From Pseudomonas svalbardensis (GTDB lineage Bacteria; Pseudomonadota; Gammaproteobacteria; Pseudomonadales; Pseudomonadaceae): a DNA stretch of 64,000 bases. Shown here piece by piece: positions 37,408 to 46,640 of this stretch. The first letter of the stretch is position 1. Each line of letters opens with the position of its first letter. The stretch lies in the NCBI RefSeq assembly GCF_030053115.1, contig NZ_CP125619.1, forward strand, positions 5,033,501-5,097,500, written 5' to 3'. Under the pieces are notes generated by a model. The model was given only the letters and a program-made list of their open reading frames with translations, did no database searches and was not told where the DNA came from. The translations under genes were made by a program, and so were the position numbers.

Positions 37408-38316
37408 TCAGGAGGTCGATGCAGCGCTCGCCGATGCGGTGGCCTGAGGGGCCGACTTTTCGGTGGGCGTAACGCGCGCGAGGTGCACATTGACCCGACG
37501 GTTCTTCGCCCGGTTGGCGGAATTGGTATTGGGCGCCAATGGATAACGCTCGCCGTGAAAGCGCACGGTGATCTGCGATTCCTGAATGCCGTTGGCCTTG
37601 AAGAACTCCATGACTGCCAGGGCCCGACGCCGCGACAGGTCACGATTGGTCAGGCGGTTGCCGCTGTTGTCCGAGTGGCCATCGAGCTCGACGTGGTTGA
37701 CCGTCGGATCAGCCTTCATGAACTCCAGCATCACTTGTAATTGCGCCTTGGCCTGCGCGTCGAGATCGATGCCTTCACCGGGGAAGCCGATCTGCGATTG
37801 TTTAACCTGCTCGAAATTCTTCGGCAGCAGCTTCGCCACGCAGCTCTGGTAGTCGTTGAAGGCCTTGCTGAACTTGACCGGCAACAGGCGCACTTCCGAC
37901 ACCCGGCCATCGCCCGAGTAATGTCGAACGACCGGACTGCGGCCGTCCATCAGGCCACTGATCAAGCGGCCAGCCTGAACTTGCGAACTGTTAAACAACA
38001 CATTGCCGCTGCCGATTCGTACAGAACCGAGGTTGATGTCGCCACGCCCCGGCTGCCAGGGTGCAGCCGCCGCCAGCAAGGTGGCCGAACCGCCGCCGAT
38101 CATCGAGTTATAGGCCTTCAGACGAAACGTCGCTTGCTCGCCAGCGCGACGCACGAACTCGCCCGAACCGAAATCGCTGATCGGCTGAGTCAGGCGGCAC
38201 TCGAACTTGTCTCCTTCGACCGTCCACTCGATGCTCTCCAGACGGGTCTGGAAAGTGAGCGCCATCGCAGGAAGGCTGGCAAACACGCTGAGCAAGGCTA
38301 AATAACGCTGGCGCAC
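37408..38316 (-). CDS. motY: Flagellar motor protein MotY (OmpA-like)
   Basis: The 302-residue protein has a signal peptide (ALLSVFASLPAMA), an N-terminal domain specific to MotY (IEWTVEGDKFECRLTQPISD, FGSGEFVRRAGEQ) and a C-terminal OmpA peptidoglycan-binding domain (VELDGHSDNSG, NRDLSRRRALAVMEFFKANG). MotY forms the T-ring that helps assemble stators. The GTG at 38316 is chosen because GGAG lies seven bases upstream and the signal peptide then starts well. It lies between argG and divergent pyrC as in PAO1. Confidence 0.92.
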   Translation of the reverse strand: MRQRYLALLSVFASLPAMALTFQTRLESIEWTVEGDKFECRLTQPISDFGSGEFVRRAGEQATFRLKAYNSMIGGGSATLLAAAAPWQPGRGDINLGSVRIGSGNVLFNSSQVQAGRLISGLMDGRSPVVRHYSGDGRVSEVRLLPVKFSKAFNDYQSCVAKLLPKNFEQVKQSQIGFPGEGIDLDAQAKAQLQVMLEFMKADPTVNHVELDGHSDNSGNRLTNRDLSRRRALAVMEFFKANGIQESQITVRFHGERYPLAPNTNSANRAKNRRVNVHLARVTPTEKSAPQATASASAASTS

Positions 38317-38475
38317 GGGAGGCTCCACTGGCTTCTACAACAAAAAGACCGACACACAGATGTTTACGGCATACCTGTTGGATATCGGAAGCTTCCTGCA
38401 AAACTTGATAGCGAGTGCCTGGAAGAGTCTTTTCCGGTAGCATTCCCCTCAGTTTGACCCGCCTGGAATCCCCTC

Positions 38476-39522
38476 ATGTCCGACCGCCTGACCCTGCTGC
38501 GTCCCGACGACTGGCATATTCATCTTCGCGATGGTGCTGTGTTGCCCAATACAGTCGCGGATGTCGCGCGCACCTTTGGTCGCGCCATCATCATGCCCAA
38601 CCTGGTACCTCCGGTGCGTAACACCGCTGAAGCCGACGGCTATCGCCAGCGGATTCTCGCTGCACGCCCGGCTGGCAGCCGCTTCGAACCGTTGATGGTG
38701 CTGTACCTGACCGACCGCACCCAGCCCGAAGAAATTCGCGAGGCCAAGGCCAGCGGCTTCATTCACGCCGCCAAGCTGTACCCGGCCGGCGCGACCACCA
38801 ACTCGGACTCTGGTGTCACCAGCATCGACAAGATTTTCCCTGCACTTGAGGCCATGGCCGAAGTCGGGATGCCCTTGCTGGTTCACGGTGAAGTCACCCG
38901 TGGCGATGTCGACGTGTTCGATCGCGAAAAATTCTTTATCGATGAGCACATGCGTCGTGTGGTCGAGCGCTTCCCGAGCCTCAAAGTGGTGTTCGAACAC
39001 ATCACTACCGCCGACGCCGTGCAGTTCGTCAACGAGGCTTCGGCCAATGTTGGCGCGACCATCACCGCGCATCACCTGCTGTACAACCGCAACCACATGC
39101 TGGTGGGCGGGATTCGGCCGCACTTCTATTGCCTGCCGATCCTCAAGCGCAACACCCATCAGGAAGCCCTGCTCGACGCCGCCACCAGCGGCAGCGACAA
39201 GTTCTTCCTCGGCACCGACTCGGCGCCCCATGCCCAGCACGCCAAAGAAGCCGCTTGCGGCTGTGCCGGCTGCTACACCGCTTATGCAGCGATCGAGATG
39301 TATGCCGAAGCCTTCGAACAGCGCAACGCGCTGGATAAGCTCGAAGCCTTCGCCAGCCTGAACGGCCCTCGTTTCTACGGCCTGCCGGTGAACACCGATC
39401 GCATTACCCTGGTCCGCGAAGAGTGGACCGCCCCAACCAGCCTGCCATTTGGCGAGCTGACCGTAATCCCGCTGCGCGCCGGTGAAAAACTGCGCTGGCG
39501 CCTGCTGGAGGAACACGCGTGA
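38476..39522 (+). CDS. pyrC: Dihydroorotase (class II)
   Basis: The 348-residue zinc enzyme cyclises carbamoyl-aspartate to dihydroorotate. Metal ligands are visible in [13 protein letters not shown] (HxH), the carboxylated Lys region [28 protein letters not shown] and [13 protein letters not shown]. It is followed by rnt with a GTGA overlap. Confidence 0.97.
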   Translation: MSDRLTLLRPDDWHIHLRDGAVLPNTVADVARTFGRAIIMPNLVPPVRNTAEADGYRQRILAARPAGSRFEPLMVLYLTDRTQPEEIREAKASGFIHAAKLYPAGATTNSDSGVTSIDKIFPALEAMAEVGMPLLVHGEVTRGDVDVFDREKFFIDEHMRRVVERFPSLKVVFEHITTADAVQFVNEASANVGATITAHHLLYNRNHMLVGGIRPHFYCLPILKRNTHQEALLDAATSGSDKFFLGTDSAPHAQHAKEAACGCAGCYTAYAAIEMYAEAFEQRNALDKLEAFASLNGPRFYGLPVNTDRITLVREEWTAPTSLPFGELTVIPLRAGEKLRWRLLEEHA

Positions 39523-40196
39523 GTGAAGACCATTTCGACGACGAACAGGACGGTCAAGGCGGCGGAGCTGGTTCGCGCCACCCGATGGCTGAGCGCTTCC
39601 GTGGATACCTGCCAGTCGTTGTCGACGTTGAAACCGGTGGTTTCAACTCTGCCACTGACGCCTTGCTGGAAATTGCCGCAACCACCATTGGCATGGACGA
39701 AAAAGGGTTTGTGTACCCCGACCACACCTACTTCTTTCGCGTAGAGCCTTTTGAAGGCGCGAACATCGAAGCGGCCGCTCTGGAATTTACCGGGATCAAA
39801 CTCGATCACCCGCTGCGCATGGCAGTGAGTGAAGAAGCAGCGCTGACCGACATCTTCCGCGGCATCCGCAAGGCTCTGAAAGCCAACGGTTGCAAACGGG
39901 CGATTCTGGTCGGGCACAACAGCAGCTTCGATCTGGGTTTCCTCAACGCCGCTGTCGCACGCCTGGATATGAAGCGCAATCCGTTTCATCCGTTCTCGAG
40001 CTTCGATACCGCGACCCTGGCCGGTCTGGCTTACGGCCAAACCGTACTGGCCAAGGCCTGTTCGGCAGCCGACATCGACTTCGACGGCCGTGAGGCCCAC
40101 TCGGCTCGCTACGACACCGAGAAGACGGCCGAGCTGTTTTGCGGCATCGTCAATCGCTGGAAACAAATGGGCGGCTGGGAAGACTACAACGACTGA
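39519..40196 (+). CDS. rnt: Ribonuclease T
   Basis: The 225-residue DEDD exonuclease trims tRNA and other RNA 3' ends. Motif I is [20 protein letters not shown], motif II is [17 protein letters not shown] and motif III is [14 protein letters not shown]. The start is GTG at 39519, overlapping the pyrC stop. Its terminator has been split by an IS4-type element. Confidence 0.96.
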   Translation: MSEDHFDDEQDGQGGGAGSRHPMAERFRGYLPVVVDVETGGFNSATDALLEIAATTIGMDEKGFVYPDHTYFFRVEPFEGANIEAAALEFTGIKLDHPLRMAVSEEAALTDIFRGIRKALKANGCKRAILVGHNSSFDLGFLNAAVARLDMKRNPFHPFSSFDTATLAGLAYGQTVLAKACSAADIDFDGREAHSARYDTEKTAELFCGIVNRWKQMGGWEDYND

Positions 40197-40228
40197 TCGT
40201 TGGGTTTATCCCGCCCATAAAAAAACCG

Positions 40229-40239
40229 GCCTCAACGGC
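40229..40239. repeat. Left target-site duplication of the IS4-type element
   Basis: GCCTCAACGGC is repeated directly at 41666-41676 on the other side of the element. Joining the two flanks restores a perfect terminator hairpin, AACCGGCC-TCAAC-GGCCGGTT. Confidence 0.93.
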
Positions 40240-40240
40240 T

Positions 40241-40274
40241 AATGCCAGTCAGTTAAGCTGACTGGCATTTTTCT
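40241..40274 (+). terminator. Hairpin formed by the left IS end
   Basis: AATGCCAGTCAG (40241-40252) and CTGACTGGCATT (40258-40269) form a perfect 12-base stem, followed by TTTTC. It can end transcription coming from rnt and so replaces the interrupted native terminator. Confidence 0.7.
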
Positions 40275-41607
40275 TTCTGATCGGATATTTCGGTGATTTG
40301 AGCCTTATGGCGCGGGGATAAATGCGCTCTTCCCGTCGATGCGGCAGAACATAATGCGGGGCAGAGGCGTGCAGCTCGGCCAGATATTTGGGGATGTTCC
40401 CGGAACGGTCGGCCGAAACGCTGTTGATAAACCCTAAAATTGCCCAAGTACACGCGGCAAAGCTCATTTCGCACGGGTAAATACCTGGACAGTGGCGGCT
40501 CATTTCCACCATCTGGTAGCGCAGCAGGTTGTAGCCCAGCAACACACCCCACAGTTCCTGCTCGATCATCTCGGGCGTCTTGCTACGCAATGTATAGCTG
40601 CTGTTGAGCAGCGTCTGTTTCATCTCGCGAAACCCTAATTCGATCTCCCATCGCTGGCTGTACAGGTCGACGATTTCGTCGGACGGGAAGCGTAGCGGAT
40701 CGGCCATCGACGTCAGGATCTGACAAACCTTGCCCTTGACGGTTTTGCTCAGCAATCGCGCGGTCAGGCGCTCCGGCAGCCCCGGCCATTGCGTGCGGGC
40801 CTGCGGCGAAGTGCTCAACGAGACCACAGCGTCCTGGCGCCCCAAGCGCTGAATCACTTCGTACTGCGCACCTTTGCGCAGAGGCATCAGCCAATGCCGC
40901 TCGATGCCTGCTTGCTGCCACTGATGCAGCAAACCCAAGGAGTAAAAACCGCGATCGAACAGCGTCAGCGAGTGATCGGGCGTGGTTTCGATCAGTTGCT
41001 CCGCCAGTTTCATTTCGTTGCTGCGATAGCCATCCAACGCGCTGCCGATCAGCATGTGGCTGGTCAACTCCATTTGGCAGACCATGCGCACCTGGGGGAA
41101 ACCGGTGTCGCCATGCTGGTTGCTGGCGGAATCGTAGCGCGCCCGATTTTCGGGTGTATCGGGTGTTCGCCAGACGACGCCGTCGACCCCCAGCAAACGC
41201 AAGCCTGCCCAAGTTGGGTGATCCACGGTCTCATGCCAACTTTTCTGAGTCAGATGGAAGACTTGTCGTACAGCCTCGCAGCCCAATCTCTGACGGGCTT
41301 GAACCACAGCGCTGGGTGCCACCAATGGACGTTGGCCCGGCAGCATGATGTTCATGCGGCTGACCACATCCCACGCCGACATGCGGCGAAAGAAGGCCAT
41401 GGATATCACGCACCAGAGCATCATTTCCAGTGGCAAACGCCGCTTGCGCAGGGTCGCCACGCCGGCCTGTTCAAGTGCCTGCTCGACCAAAGATGGATCG
41501 AGTAAAGAATCCAGTCCCTCGATTGAGTTAGGGGTGGAGGCGATATTGTGGGTCAGTTCCAGGGCCCGAGCGAGACGCATAAAAAAATCCGATGCCAGTA
41601 CAGGCAT
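40249..41607 (-). CDS. IS4-family transposase
   Basis: The 452-residue transposase is close to the IS4 enzyme: [27 protein letters not shown]-like [29 protein letters not shown] (first Asp), [12 protein letters not shown] (second Asp) and the YREK motif [15 protein letters not shown]. It uses DDE chemistry for cut-and-paste movement. The start is uncertain: ATG at 41607 lies inside a hairpin, ATG at 41580 follows that hairpin and gives [12 protein letters not shown], and a TTG at 41631 is also in frame. No frameshift or stop is present, so it is probably active. Confidence 0.93.
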   Translation of the reverse strand: MPVLASDFFMRLARALELTHNIASTPNSIEGLDSLLDPSLVEQALEQAGVATLRKRRLPLEMMLWCVISMAFFRRMSAWDVVSRMNIMLPGQRPLVAPSAVVQARQRLGCEAVRQVFHLTQKSWHETVDHPTWAGLRLLGVDGVVWRTPDTPENRARYDSASNQHGDTGFPQVRMVCQMELTSHMLIGSALDGYRSNEMKLAEQLIETTPDHSLTLFDRGFYSLGLLHQWQQAGIERHWLMPLRKGAQYEVIQRLGRQDAVVSLSTSPQARTQWPGLPERLTARLLSKTVKGKVCQILTSMADPLRFPSDEIVDLYSQRWEIELGFREMKQTLLNSSYTLRSKTPEMIEQELWGVLLGYNLLRYQMVEMSRHCPGIYPCEMSFAACTWAILGFINSVSADRSGNIPKYLAELHASAPHYVLPHRREERIYPRAIRLKSPKYPIRKKNASQLN

Positions 41608-41610
41608 CGG
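41582..41610 (-). terminator. Inward-facing hairpin at the right IS end
   Basis: On the reverse strand CCGATGCC-TGTACT-GGCATCGG is followed by ATTTTTTT. It covers the possible transposase start at 41607 and would stop or mask read-through from outside promoters. Confidence 0.6.
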
Positions 41611-41665
41611 ATTTTGATTTCTTGCGGCCAAAGGTCAAGCGAGAGGGCTTAACTGATCGGCATTA

Positions 41666-41676
41666 GCCTCAACGGC
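41666..41676. repeat. Right target-site duplication of the IS4-type element
   Basis: GCCTCAACGGC, identical to 40229-40239. Confidence 0.93.
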
Positions 41677-41702
41677 CGGTTTTTTTATGCCTCAAACGTG
41701 CC

Positions 41703-42305
41703 TTACAGCGCAGCAGCGTTCTCGGTCAGGTAAGCCGCGACGCCTTCGGTCGAAGCGGTCATGCCTTTGTCGCCTTTTTTCCAGTTGGCAGGGCAAACTT
41801 CGCCGTGCTCTTCGTGGAATTGCAGAGCGTCGACCAGACGGATCAGCTCTTCAATGTTACGACCCAGCGGCAGGTCGTTGATGATCTGCGAACGGACAAC
41901 GCCTTTGTCGTCGATCAGGAACGCGCCACGGAAAGCCACGCCGCCTTCGGACTCAACGTCGTAGGCCTTGGCGATTTCGTGCTTCAGGTCGGCAGCCATG
42001 GTGTAGCGAACTTCGCCGATACCACCATTGTTGACCGGGGTGTTGCGCCAGGCGTTGTGGGTGAAGTGCGAGTCGATCGAAACGGCGATCACTTCAACGT
42101 TGCGTGCCTTGAAGTCAGACATACGGTTGTCCAGAGCGATCAGCTCGGACGGGCAAACGAAGGTGAAGTCCAGTGGGTAGAAGAACACCAGGCCGTATTT
42201 GCCTTTGATGGCCGACGACAGGGTGAAGCTGTCTACGATTTCGCCATTGCCGAGTACGGCCGGTACGGTGAAGTCTGGGGCTTGTTTGCCTACGAGTACG
42301 CTCAT
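41703..42305 (-). CDS. 2-Cys peroxiredoxin (AhpC/TsaA type)
   Basis: The 200-residue thiol peroxidase has the peroxidatic Cys51 in LDFTFVCPSE and the resolving Cys171 in GEVCPANWKKGD. Between them AVSIDSHFTHNAW and the C-terminal tail typical of typical 2-Cys enzymes are present. It removes hydrogen peroxide and alkyl peroxides in the cytoplasm. The ATG at 42305 gives MSVLVGKQAPDF as in relatives. It is divergent from bfd and convergent with rnt; the shared terminator carries an IS4-type element. Confidence 0.93.
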   Translation of the reverse strand: MSVLVGKQAPDFTVPAVLGNGEIVDSFTLSSAIKGKYGLVFFYPLDFTFVCPSELIALDNRMSDFKARNVEVIAVSIDSHFTHNAWRNTPVNNGGIGEVRYTMAADLKHEIAKAYDVESEGGVAFRGAFLIDDKGVVRSQIINDLPLGRNIEELIRLVDALQFHEEHGEVCPANWKKGDKGMTASTEGVAAYLTENAAAL

Positions 42306-42539
42306 TGGATATCTCCTGGTGTAAAAACGTGAAGTTCCGGGTTTGCGCCAGCCTGCCACCTTCAGGCGACAGCCCTGTGACACGAACCCGCTTCATAAGG
42401 ACCGGCCATCATACACTGCGTTTTTGGCCTGTCCTTAACGGTTTTTTTGTCAGGGGAAATGCAGTTGACGGGTTTTCGTCGTGATCGATGCCGAGAGGAA
42501 ACCGTTCGTCAGCCCTGATCAAAGCTTTCAGAAACCACT

Positions 42540-42568
42540 TTGACAATCATTCTCGTTAACATTAAGAT
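42540..42568 (+). promoter_or_regulatory. Sigma-70 promoter of bfd with embedded Fur box
   Basis: TTGACA at 42540-42545 and TAAGAT at 42563-42568 are 17 bases apart. The spacer AATCATTCTCGTT matches the right half of the Fur box (AATCATTATC) at nine of ten positions. Fur with iron would block the promoter. Confidence 0.65.
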
Positions 42569-42607
42569 CCATCGCAATTGAGTCACAACCAGCGACGGTT
42601 TTCACTT

Positions 42608-42826
42608 ATGTATGTTTGCCTCTGCACTGGCGTCACCGACGGTCAAATCCGCGAAGCGATCTATGAAGGTTGCTGCAGCTATAAGGAAGTCCGTCAGGCC
42701 ACCGGCGTAGCTAGCCAATGCGGCAAATGTGCCTGCCTTGCCAAGGAAGTGGTCCGCGAAACCCTGACCAAATTGCAATCGGCCCAGGCCGCGATTCCCT
42801 TCCCTGTAGAATTTACTGCCGCGTAA
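42608..42826 (+). CDS. bfd: Bacterioferritin-associated ferredoxin
   Basis: The 72-residue [2Fe-2S] protein has the cluster cysteines in MYVCLCTGVTDGQI (CxC) and VASQCGKCACLAKE (CxxC). It docks to BfrB and gives electrons to release stored iron. A Fur-controlled promoter is directly upstream, and bfrB follows after a terminator. The ATG at 42608 matches relatives exactly. Confidence 0.96.
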   Translation: MYVCLCTGVTDGQIREAIYEGCCSYKEVRQATGVASQCGKCACLAKEVVRETLTKLQSAQAAIPFPVEFTAA

Positions 42827-42843
42827 ATAACGTATTTCAAAGA

Positions 42844-42869
42844 ACCGGACTTGATGTCCGGTTTTTTTA
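42844..42869 (+). terminator. Rho-independent terminator of bfd
   Basis: ACCGGAC and GTCCGGT flank a TTGAT loop, followed by seven T. Confidence 0.9.
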
Positions 42870-43024
42870 TGTCTGAAAATCAACCGCTTACGATCTAGAC
42901 GCGGAACACAAACATTCTTATTCCGATTAATTTTCACTTAAGTTTCAATAACTTAGGTTTGACACTCTTAATTACGCGGCTCAAACTCTGCCTTATAGAC
43001 AGTTACTTAGGGCAGGACCCCATC

Positions 43025-43498
43025 ATGAAAGGCGACGTTACAGTCATCCAGCATCTCAACAAGATCCTTGCCAATGAGCTGGTCGCGATCAATCAATACT
43101 TCCTGCATGCACGCATGTACGAAGATTGGGGCCTGAACAAGCTCGGCAAGCACGAATACCACGAATCCATCGACGAGATGAAGCACGCGGACAAGCTGAT
43201 CAAGCGCATCCTGTTCCTTGAAGGCCTGCCGAACGTCCAGGACCTGGGTAAGCTGCAGATCGGCGAACACACCCAGGAAATGATTGAGTGCGACCTGCGT
43301 ATCGAACGCACCGGTCATGCGGATCTCAAAGTGGCCATCGCTCATTGCGAAACCGTTGGCGACTTTGGTAGCCGTGAACTGCTTGAAGATATTCTTGAAT
43401 CCGAAGAAGAACATATCGACTGGCTGGAAACCCAACTGGGCCTGATCGATAAAGTCGGTCTTGAGAACTATCTGCAATCGCAGATGGGCGAAGAGTAA
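43025..43498 (+). CDS. bfrB: Bacterioferritin BfrB
   Basis: The 157-residue subunit of the 24-mer iron store has ferroxidase ligands Glu18 (LANELVAIN), Glu51 and His54 (DEMKHADKL) and Glu127-region [11 protein letters not shown]. Met52 is the inter-subunit heme ligand. The ATG at 43025 is the start; the longer reading from 42959 is leader. It follows bfd, its partner in iron release. Confidence 0.96.
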   Translation: MKGDVTVIQHLNKILANELVAINQYFLHARMYEDWGLNKLGKHEYHESIDEMKHADKLIKRILFLEGLPNVQDLGKLQIGEHTQEMIECDLRIERTGHADLKVAIAHCETVGDFGSRELLEDILESEEEHIDWLETQLGLIDKVGLENYLQSQMGEE

Positions 43499-43525
43499 GT
43501 TAGCGCCCGCTAAACCCGAGACAAT

Positions 43526-43564
43526 AAAAAGCCCCGCGCTCTTTTAAAGAGGCGGGGCTTTTTT
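43526..43564 (+). terminator. Rho-independent terminator of bfrB
   Basis: AAAAAGCCCCGC and GCGGGGCTTTTTT form a strong stem with a further CTCTT/AAGAG inner stem. Confidence 0.92.
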
Positions 43565-43572
43565 AATGACCC

Positions 43573-43662
43573 TGTAGGAGCATGGCTTGCCAGCGATGAA
43601 CGATGACGCGGTGTTCTTGCTAAACCGCGGCGCCTGCATCGCGAGCAAGCTTTGCTCCTACA
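43573..43662. repeat. REP doublet, TGTAGGAGC variant
   Basis: TGTAGGAGCATGGCTTGCCA at 43573 faces AGCAAGCTTTGCTCCTACA ending at 43662. The arms are a variant of the family 1 REP. Confidence 0.8.
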
Positions 43663-43670
43663 GATACCAA

Positions 43671-44012
43671 TCAGGCTTCGGTCTTGTTGGCAGCAGCAGC
43701 TTCGACAGCAGCCTTGATGGTGGTTTGCAGCGAACCGTCTGCAGCCATCTCGGTCATGATGTCGCTACCGCCGACCAGCTCACCGCCAACCCACAGTTGC
43801 GGGAAGGTTGGCCAGTTGGCGTATTTTGGCAGGTTGGCGCGGATTTCCGGGTTCTGCAGGATGTCCACGTAAGCAAATTTTTCACCACACGCCATCACGG
43901 CCTGCGCGGCTTTCGCAGAGAAGCCGCACTGCGGGGCATTCGGCGAGCCTTTCATGTAAAGCAGAATGGTGTTGTTAGCAATCTGCTCTTTAATCGTTTC
44001 GATGATATCCAT
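43671..44012 (-). CDS. grxD: Monothiol glutaredoxin Grx4
   Basis: The 113-residue protein has the CGFS active site (APQCGFSAK, Cys29), the GSH-binding WPTFPQLWVGGELVGGSD, and an Ala-rich tail. CGFS glutaredoxins carry [2Fe-2S] clusters for transfer. The ATG at 44012 follows GAGGTGCTCC. It lies near bfd-bfrB and the molybdopterin oxidoreductase. Confidence 0.96.
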   Translation of the reverse strand: MDIIETIKEQIANNTILLYMKGSPNAPQCGFSAKAAQAVMACGEKFAYVDILQNPEIRANLPKYANWPTFPQLWVGGELVGGSDIMTEMAADGSLQTTIKAAVEAAAANKTEA

Positions 44013-44109
44013 GGAGCACCTCGGCTGAACTTTCCGACTCAGGGGTCGGCACGGTGGCGCATTGTAACGGAAACCCGAGCACCCTGCTCGGTCTCCCCGA
44101 CAGACTTGA

Positions 44110-46215
44110 TCAAGCCGCCGACACGGTCACTGGCACACCGTTCAACGCCGCATTGCCCGACAACTCATCGAGCTGACACTCGTCGGTCAAGTCATTGGCG
44201 CTGGAACCCGGCTGACCACTGGCAATGGTCATCTGCACACCCGGCCGCGCATGGCCCCAACCGTGCGGAAGGCTGACCACGCCTTTCATCATATCCAGAC
44301 TGCCGAGCACTTCAACTTCAATCACACCGACCCGCGAACTGACCCGCACTCGCTGTCCGTCGTTGAGCCCACGGCTGGCCAGGTCATCCGGGTGCATCAG
44401 CAATTGATGGCGCGGTTTACCCTTCACCAGGCGGTGATAGTTGTGCATCCACGAGTTGTTGCTGCGCACATGACGGCGGCCAATCATCAGCAACTCATCA
44501 ACGGCCGGCGCTTTCAATGCCGCAAAGCGCACGAGGTCAGCAAGGATCGCGGCAGGCGCTGCCTGGACTCGCTGATCAGCTGTTTTCAGACGTGGAGCCA
44601 GATTGGATTTCAATGCCCCAAGATCGACACCGTGAGGGTGATCAAACAACGTCGCCAGCGATAGCTTGTGCTCCGAAGCGTCGCCATACAGCCCCATCCG
44701 CAAGCCACGGTCGATCATCTGCGCTGGCGGGATCGTCGGTTTCAGTTCCTTGCCAGTCTTCGCAGCAAACGCCTTGGCCAGCCCCACGAAAATCTCCCAG
44801 TCATGCAACGCACCTTCAGGTTTGGCCAGAATCGCGCGATTGAACCGACTGACGTTACGCACCGCAAACATATTGAAAGTCGTGTCGTAATGATCGTTTT
44901 CCAGGGCCGAGGTGGACGGCAGAATCAGGTCGGCATAACGCGTGGTTTCATTGATGTACAGGTCGATGCTGACCATGAACTCCAAACCGTCCAGAGCCTG
45001 CTCCAGTTGTCGGCCATTGGGCGTCGACAGCACCGGATTACCCGCCACGGTAATCAGCGCGCGGACCTGCCCTTCCCCTTCGGTGAGCATCTCTTCGGCC
45101 AGCGCCGACACCGGCAGTTCTCCACCGTATTCAGGACGCCCGGAGACCCGGCTCTGCCACAGATTGAAATGCCCACCGGAGGTGGACGCCACCAAATCCA
45201 CCGCCGGTTCGGTGCACAACGCACCTCCCACGCGATCGAGATTACCGGTGACCAGGTTGATCAACTGCACAACCCAATGACACAAGGTGCCGAACGCCTG
45301 GGTCGAGACACCCATGCGGCCGTAACAGACCGCTGTCGGCGCCGCCGCAAAGTCCCGCGCCAGTTGGCGGATCTGTTCGGCGGGCACTGCGCACAGCGGG
45401 CTCATGTCCTCGGCGGTGAAATTCGCGACCGCCTCACGCACCTCATCCAGACCGTCCACCGGCAAATGACTGTCGCGGGTCAGACCTTCAGCGAACAAGG
45501 TATTGAGCAGTCCGAACAACAACGCCGCATCGCCACCGGGGCGCACGAATAGATGCTGGTCGGCAATCGCCGCGGTTTCGCTGCGGCGCGGATCGACCAC
45601 CACCACTTTGCCGCCGCGCGCCTGAATGGCCTTCAAGCGCTTCTCCACATCCGGCACGGTCATGATGCTGCCGTTGGAGGCCAGCGGATTGCCGCCGAGG
45701 ATCAGCATGAAATCGGTGTGATCGATGTCCGGGATCGGCAACAGCAAACCGTGGCCGTACATCAAATGGCTGGTCAGGTGATGGGGCAACTGGTCGACTG
45801 AGGTCGCGGAAAACCGGTTGCGGGTTTTCAACAGGCCGAGAAAGTAATTGCTGTGGGTCATCAGCCCATAGTTGTGCACGCTGGGGTTGCCTTGATAGAC
45901 CGCCACCGCGTTCTGTCCGTGACGCTCCTGAATCGCCACCAGACGTTCGGCTACAAGGTTGAAGGCGTCTTCCCACTGGATGGGTTGCCATTCACTGCCG
46001 ACACGTAACATCGGCTGACGCAAACGATCCGGATCACTCTGAATATCTTGCAGGGCGACGGCCTTGGGGCAGATGTGCCCGCGGCTGAATGTATCTTGAG
46101 CGTCACCCTTGATCGAAGTGATCTGCACCGCGCCTTCGACCTCGGTGGTTTCGATGGTCAGGCCGCAGATGGCTTCACACAAGTGGCACGCACGGTGATG
46201 GAGAGTCTTGGTCAT
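44110..46215 (-). CDS. Molybdopterin oxidoreductase with N-terminal [4Fe-4S] site
   Basis: The 701-residue protein has the cluster ligands Cys10, Cys13, Cys17 and Cys49 (ACHLCEAICG, GHICPKA), a molybdopterin guanine dinucleotide domain (MLILGGNPLASNGSIMTVPD, DLILPSTSALENDHYDTTFN) and a C-terminal molydopterin-binding barrel (NSWMHNYHRLVKGKPRHQLL, VSLPHGWGHARPG). It has no twin-arginine signal, so it is cytoplasmic. No partner FeS or cytochrome subunit is adjacent. The substrate is unknown; formate-dehydrogenase-like or assimilatory reductase-like activity are the options. Confidence 0.88.
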   Translation of the reverse strand: MTKTLHHRACHLCEAICGLTIETTEVEGAVQITSIKGDAQDTFSRGHICPKAVALQDIQSDPDRLRQPMLRVGSEWQPIQWEDAFNLVAERLVAIQERHGQNAVAVYQGNPSVHNYGLMTHSNYFLGLLKTRNRFSATSVDQLPHHLTSHLMYGHGLLLPIPDIDHTDFMLILGGNPLASNGSIMTVPDVEKRLKAIQARGGKVVVVDPRRSETAAIADQHLFVRPGGDAALLFGLLNTLFAEGLTRDSHLPVDGLDEVREAVANFTAEDMSPLCAVPAEQIRQLARDFAAAPTAVCYGRMGVSTQAFGTLCHWVVQLINLVTGNLDRVGGALCTEPAVDLVASTSGGHFNLWQSRVSGRPEYGGELPVSALAEEMLTEGEGQVRALITVAGNPVLSTPNGRQLEQALDGLEFMVSIDLYINETTRYADLILPSTSALENDHYDTTFNMFAVRNVSRFNRAILAKPEGALHDWEIFVGLAKAFAAKTGKELKPTIPPAQMIDRGLRMGLYGDASEHKLSLATLFDHPHGVDLGALKSNLAPRLKTADQRVQAAPAAILADLVRFAALKAPAVDELLMIGRRHVRSNNSWMHNYHRLVKGKPRHQLLMHPDDLASRGLNDGQRVRVSSRVGVIEVEVLGSLDMMKGVVSLPHGWGHARPGVQMTIASGQPGSSANDLTDECQLDELSGNAALNGVPVTVSAA

Positions 46216-46349
46216 GGCCAGTCTCTGTCTTGTTCTGGGCGGGCGATATCGGCCGCGGGAACAAAACTATGGCGCCTGATCCACTGCTGCGCCAGCGACG
46301 TTCGTCTTGTGAATCGGCGGCCATCAGGCCAGCCGATGACCGCTGGGGA

Positions 46350-46640
46350 TCAGTTCGGCGGCAGCCTCGGCGGCGCCTGCAACTGGATCTCCTGGATGGT
46401 TTCGATCTGCTCTTGAGCGATATGAACACCGGTGAGTTCGCCGATCAGCCGCCAGTGCTCGTCGAGCCCGGTGCTGATGGTTGCCATGCGGTCAATCATC
46501 CGCCGGCCGGCAGCCTTGGTCACTTCGTCTTCACTGCGCATCAACTCGAAGGACATCGAGGTCATGGACGCGGTGAGGTGGGTCAGCGAGCGAGCCGTGA
46601 GGCCGAGTAACTCCATTAACTGTCGTTCTTTCGATTCCAT
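46350..46640 (-). CDS. Small helical hypothetical protein
   Basis: The 96-residue product is all-helical and amphipathic: LTARSLTHLTASMTSMSFEL, AGRRMIDRMATISTGLDEHW and AQEQIETIQEIQLQ, with a Pro-rich end. There is no signal peptide or Cys. It lies 135 bases before the molybdopterin oxidoreductase gene on the same strand and could be cotranscribed. I do not recognise a named family. Confidence 0.6.
   Translation of the reverse strand: MESKERQLMELLGLTARSLTHLTASMTSMSFELMRSEDEVTKAAGRRMIDRMATISTGLDEHWRLIGELTGVHIAQEQIETIQEIQLQAPPRLPPN

Larger units (their letters stand above)
40240..41665 (-). mobile_element. Intact IS4-family insertion sequence, 1426 bp
   Basis: The ends TAATGCCAGTCAGTTAAG and, inverted, TAATGCCGATCAGTTAAG differ at two of 18 positions. 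The element is flanked by an 11-bp direct repeat. The length equals that of E. coli IS4 (1426 bp) as I recall it, and the ends resemble the IS4 ends. It contains one full-length transposase gene on the reverse strand. It sits in the terminator between convergent rnt and the peroxiredoxin gene, so no gene is broken. Confidence 0.95.

Noticed and set aside
40249..41631. Possible pseudogene transposase
   Set aside because: The frame is open over the whole IS4 length with the YREK motif and both Asp residues intact, so it is treated as functional.
42959..42999. Promoter TTGACA with TATAGA before bfrB
   Set aside because: The two elements are 29 bases apart, too far for a sigma-70 promoter.
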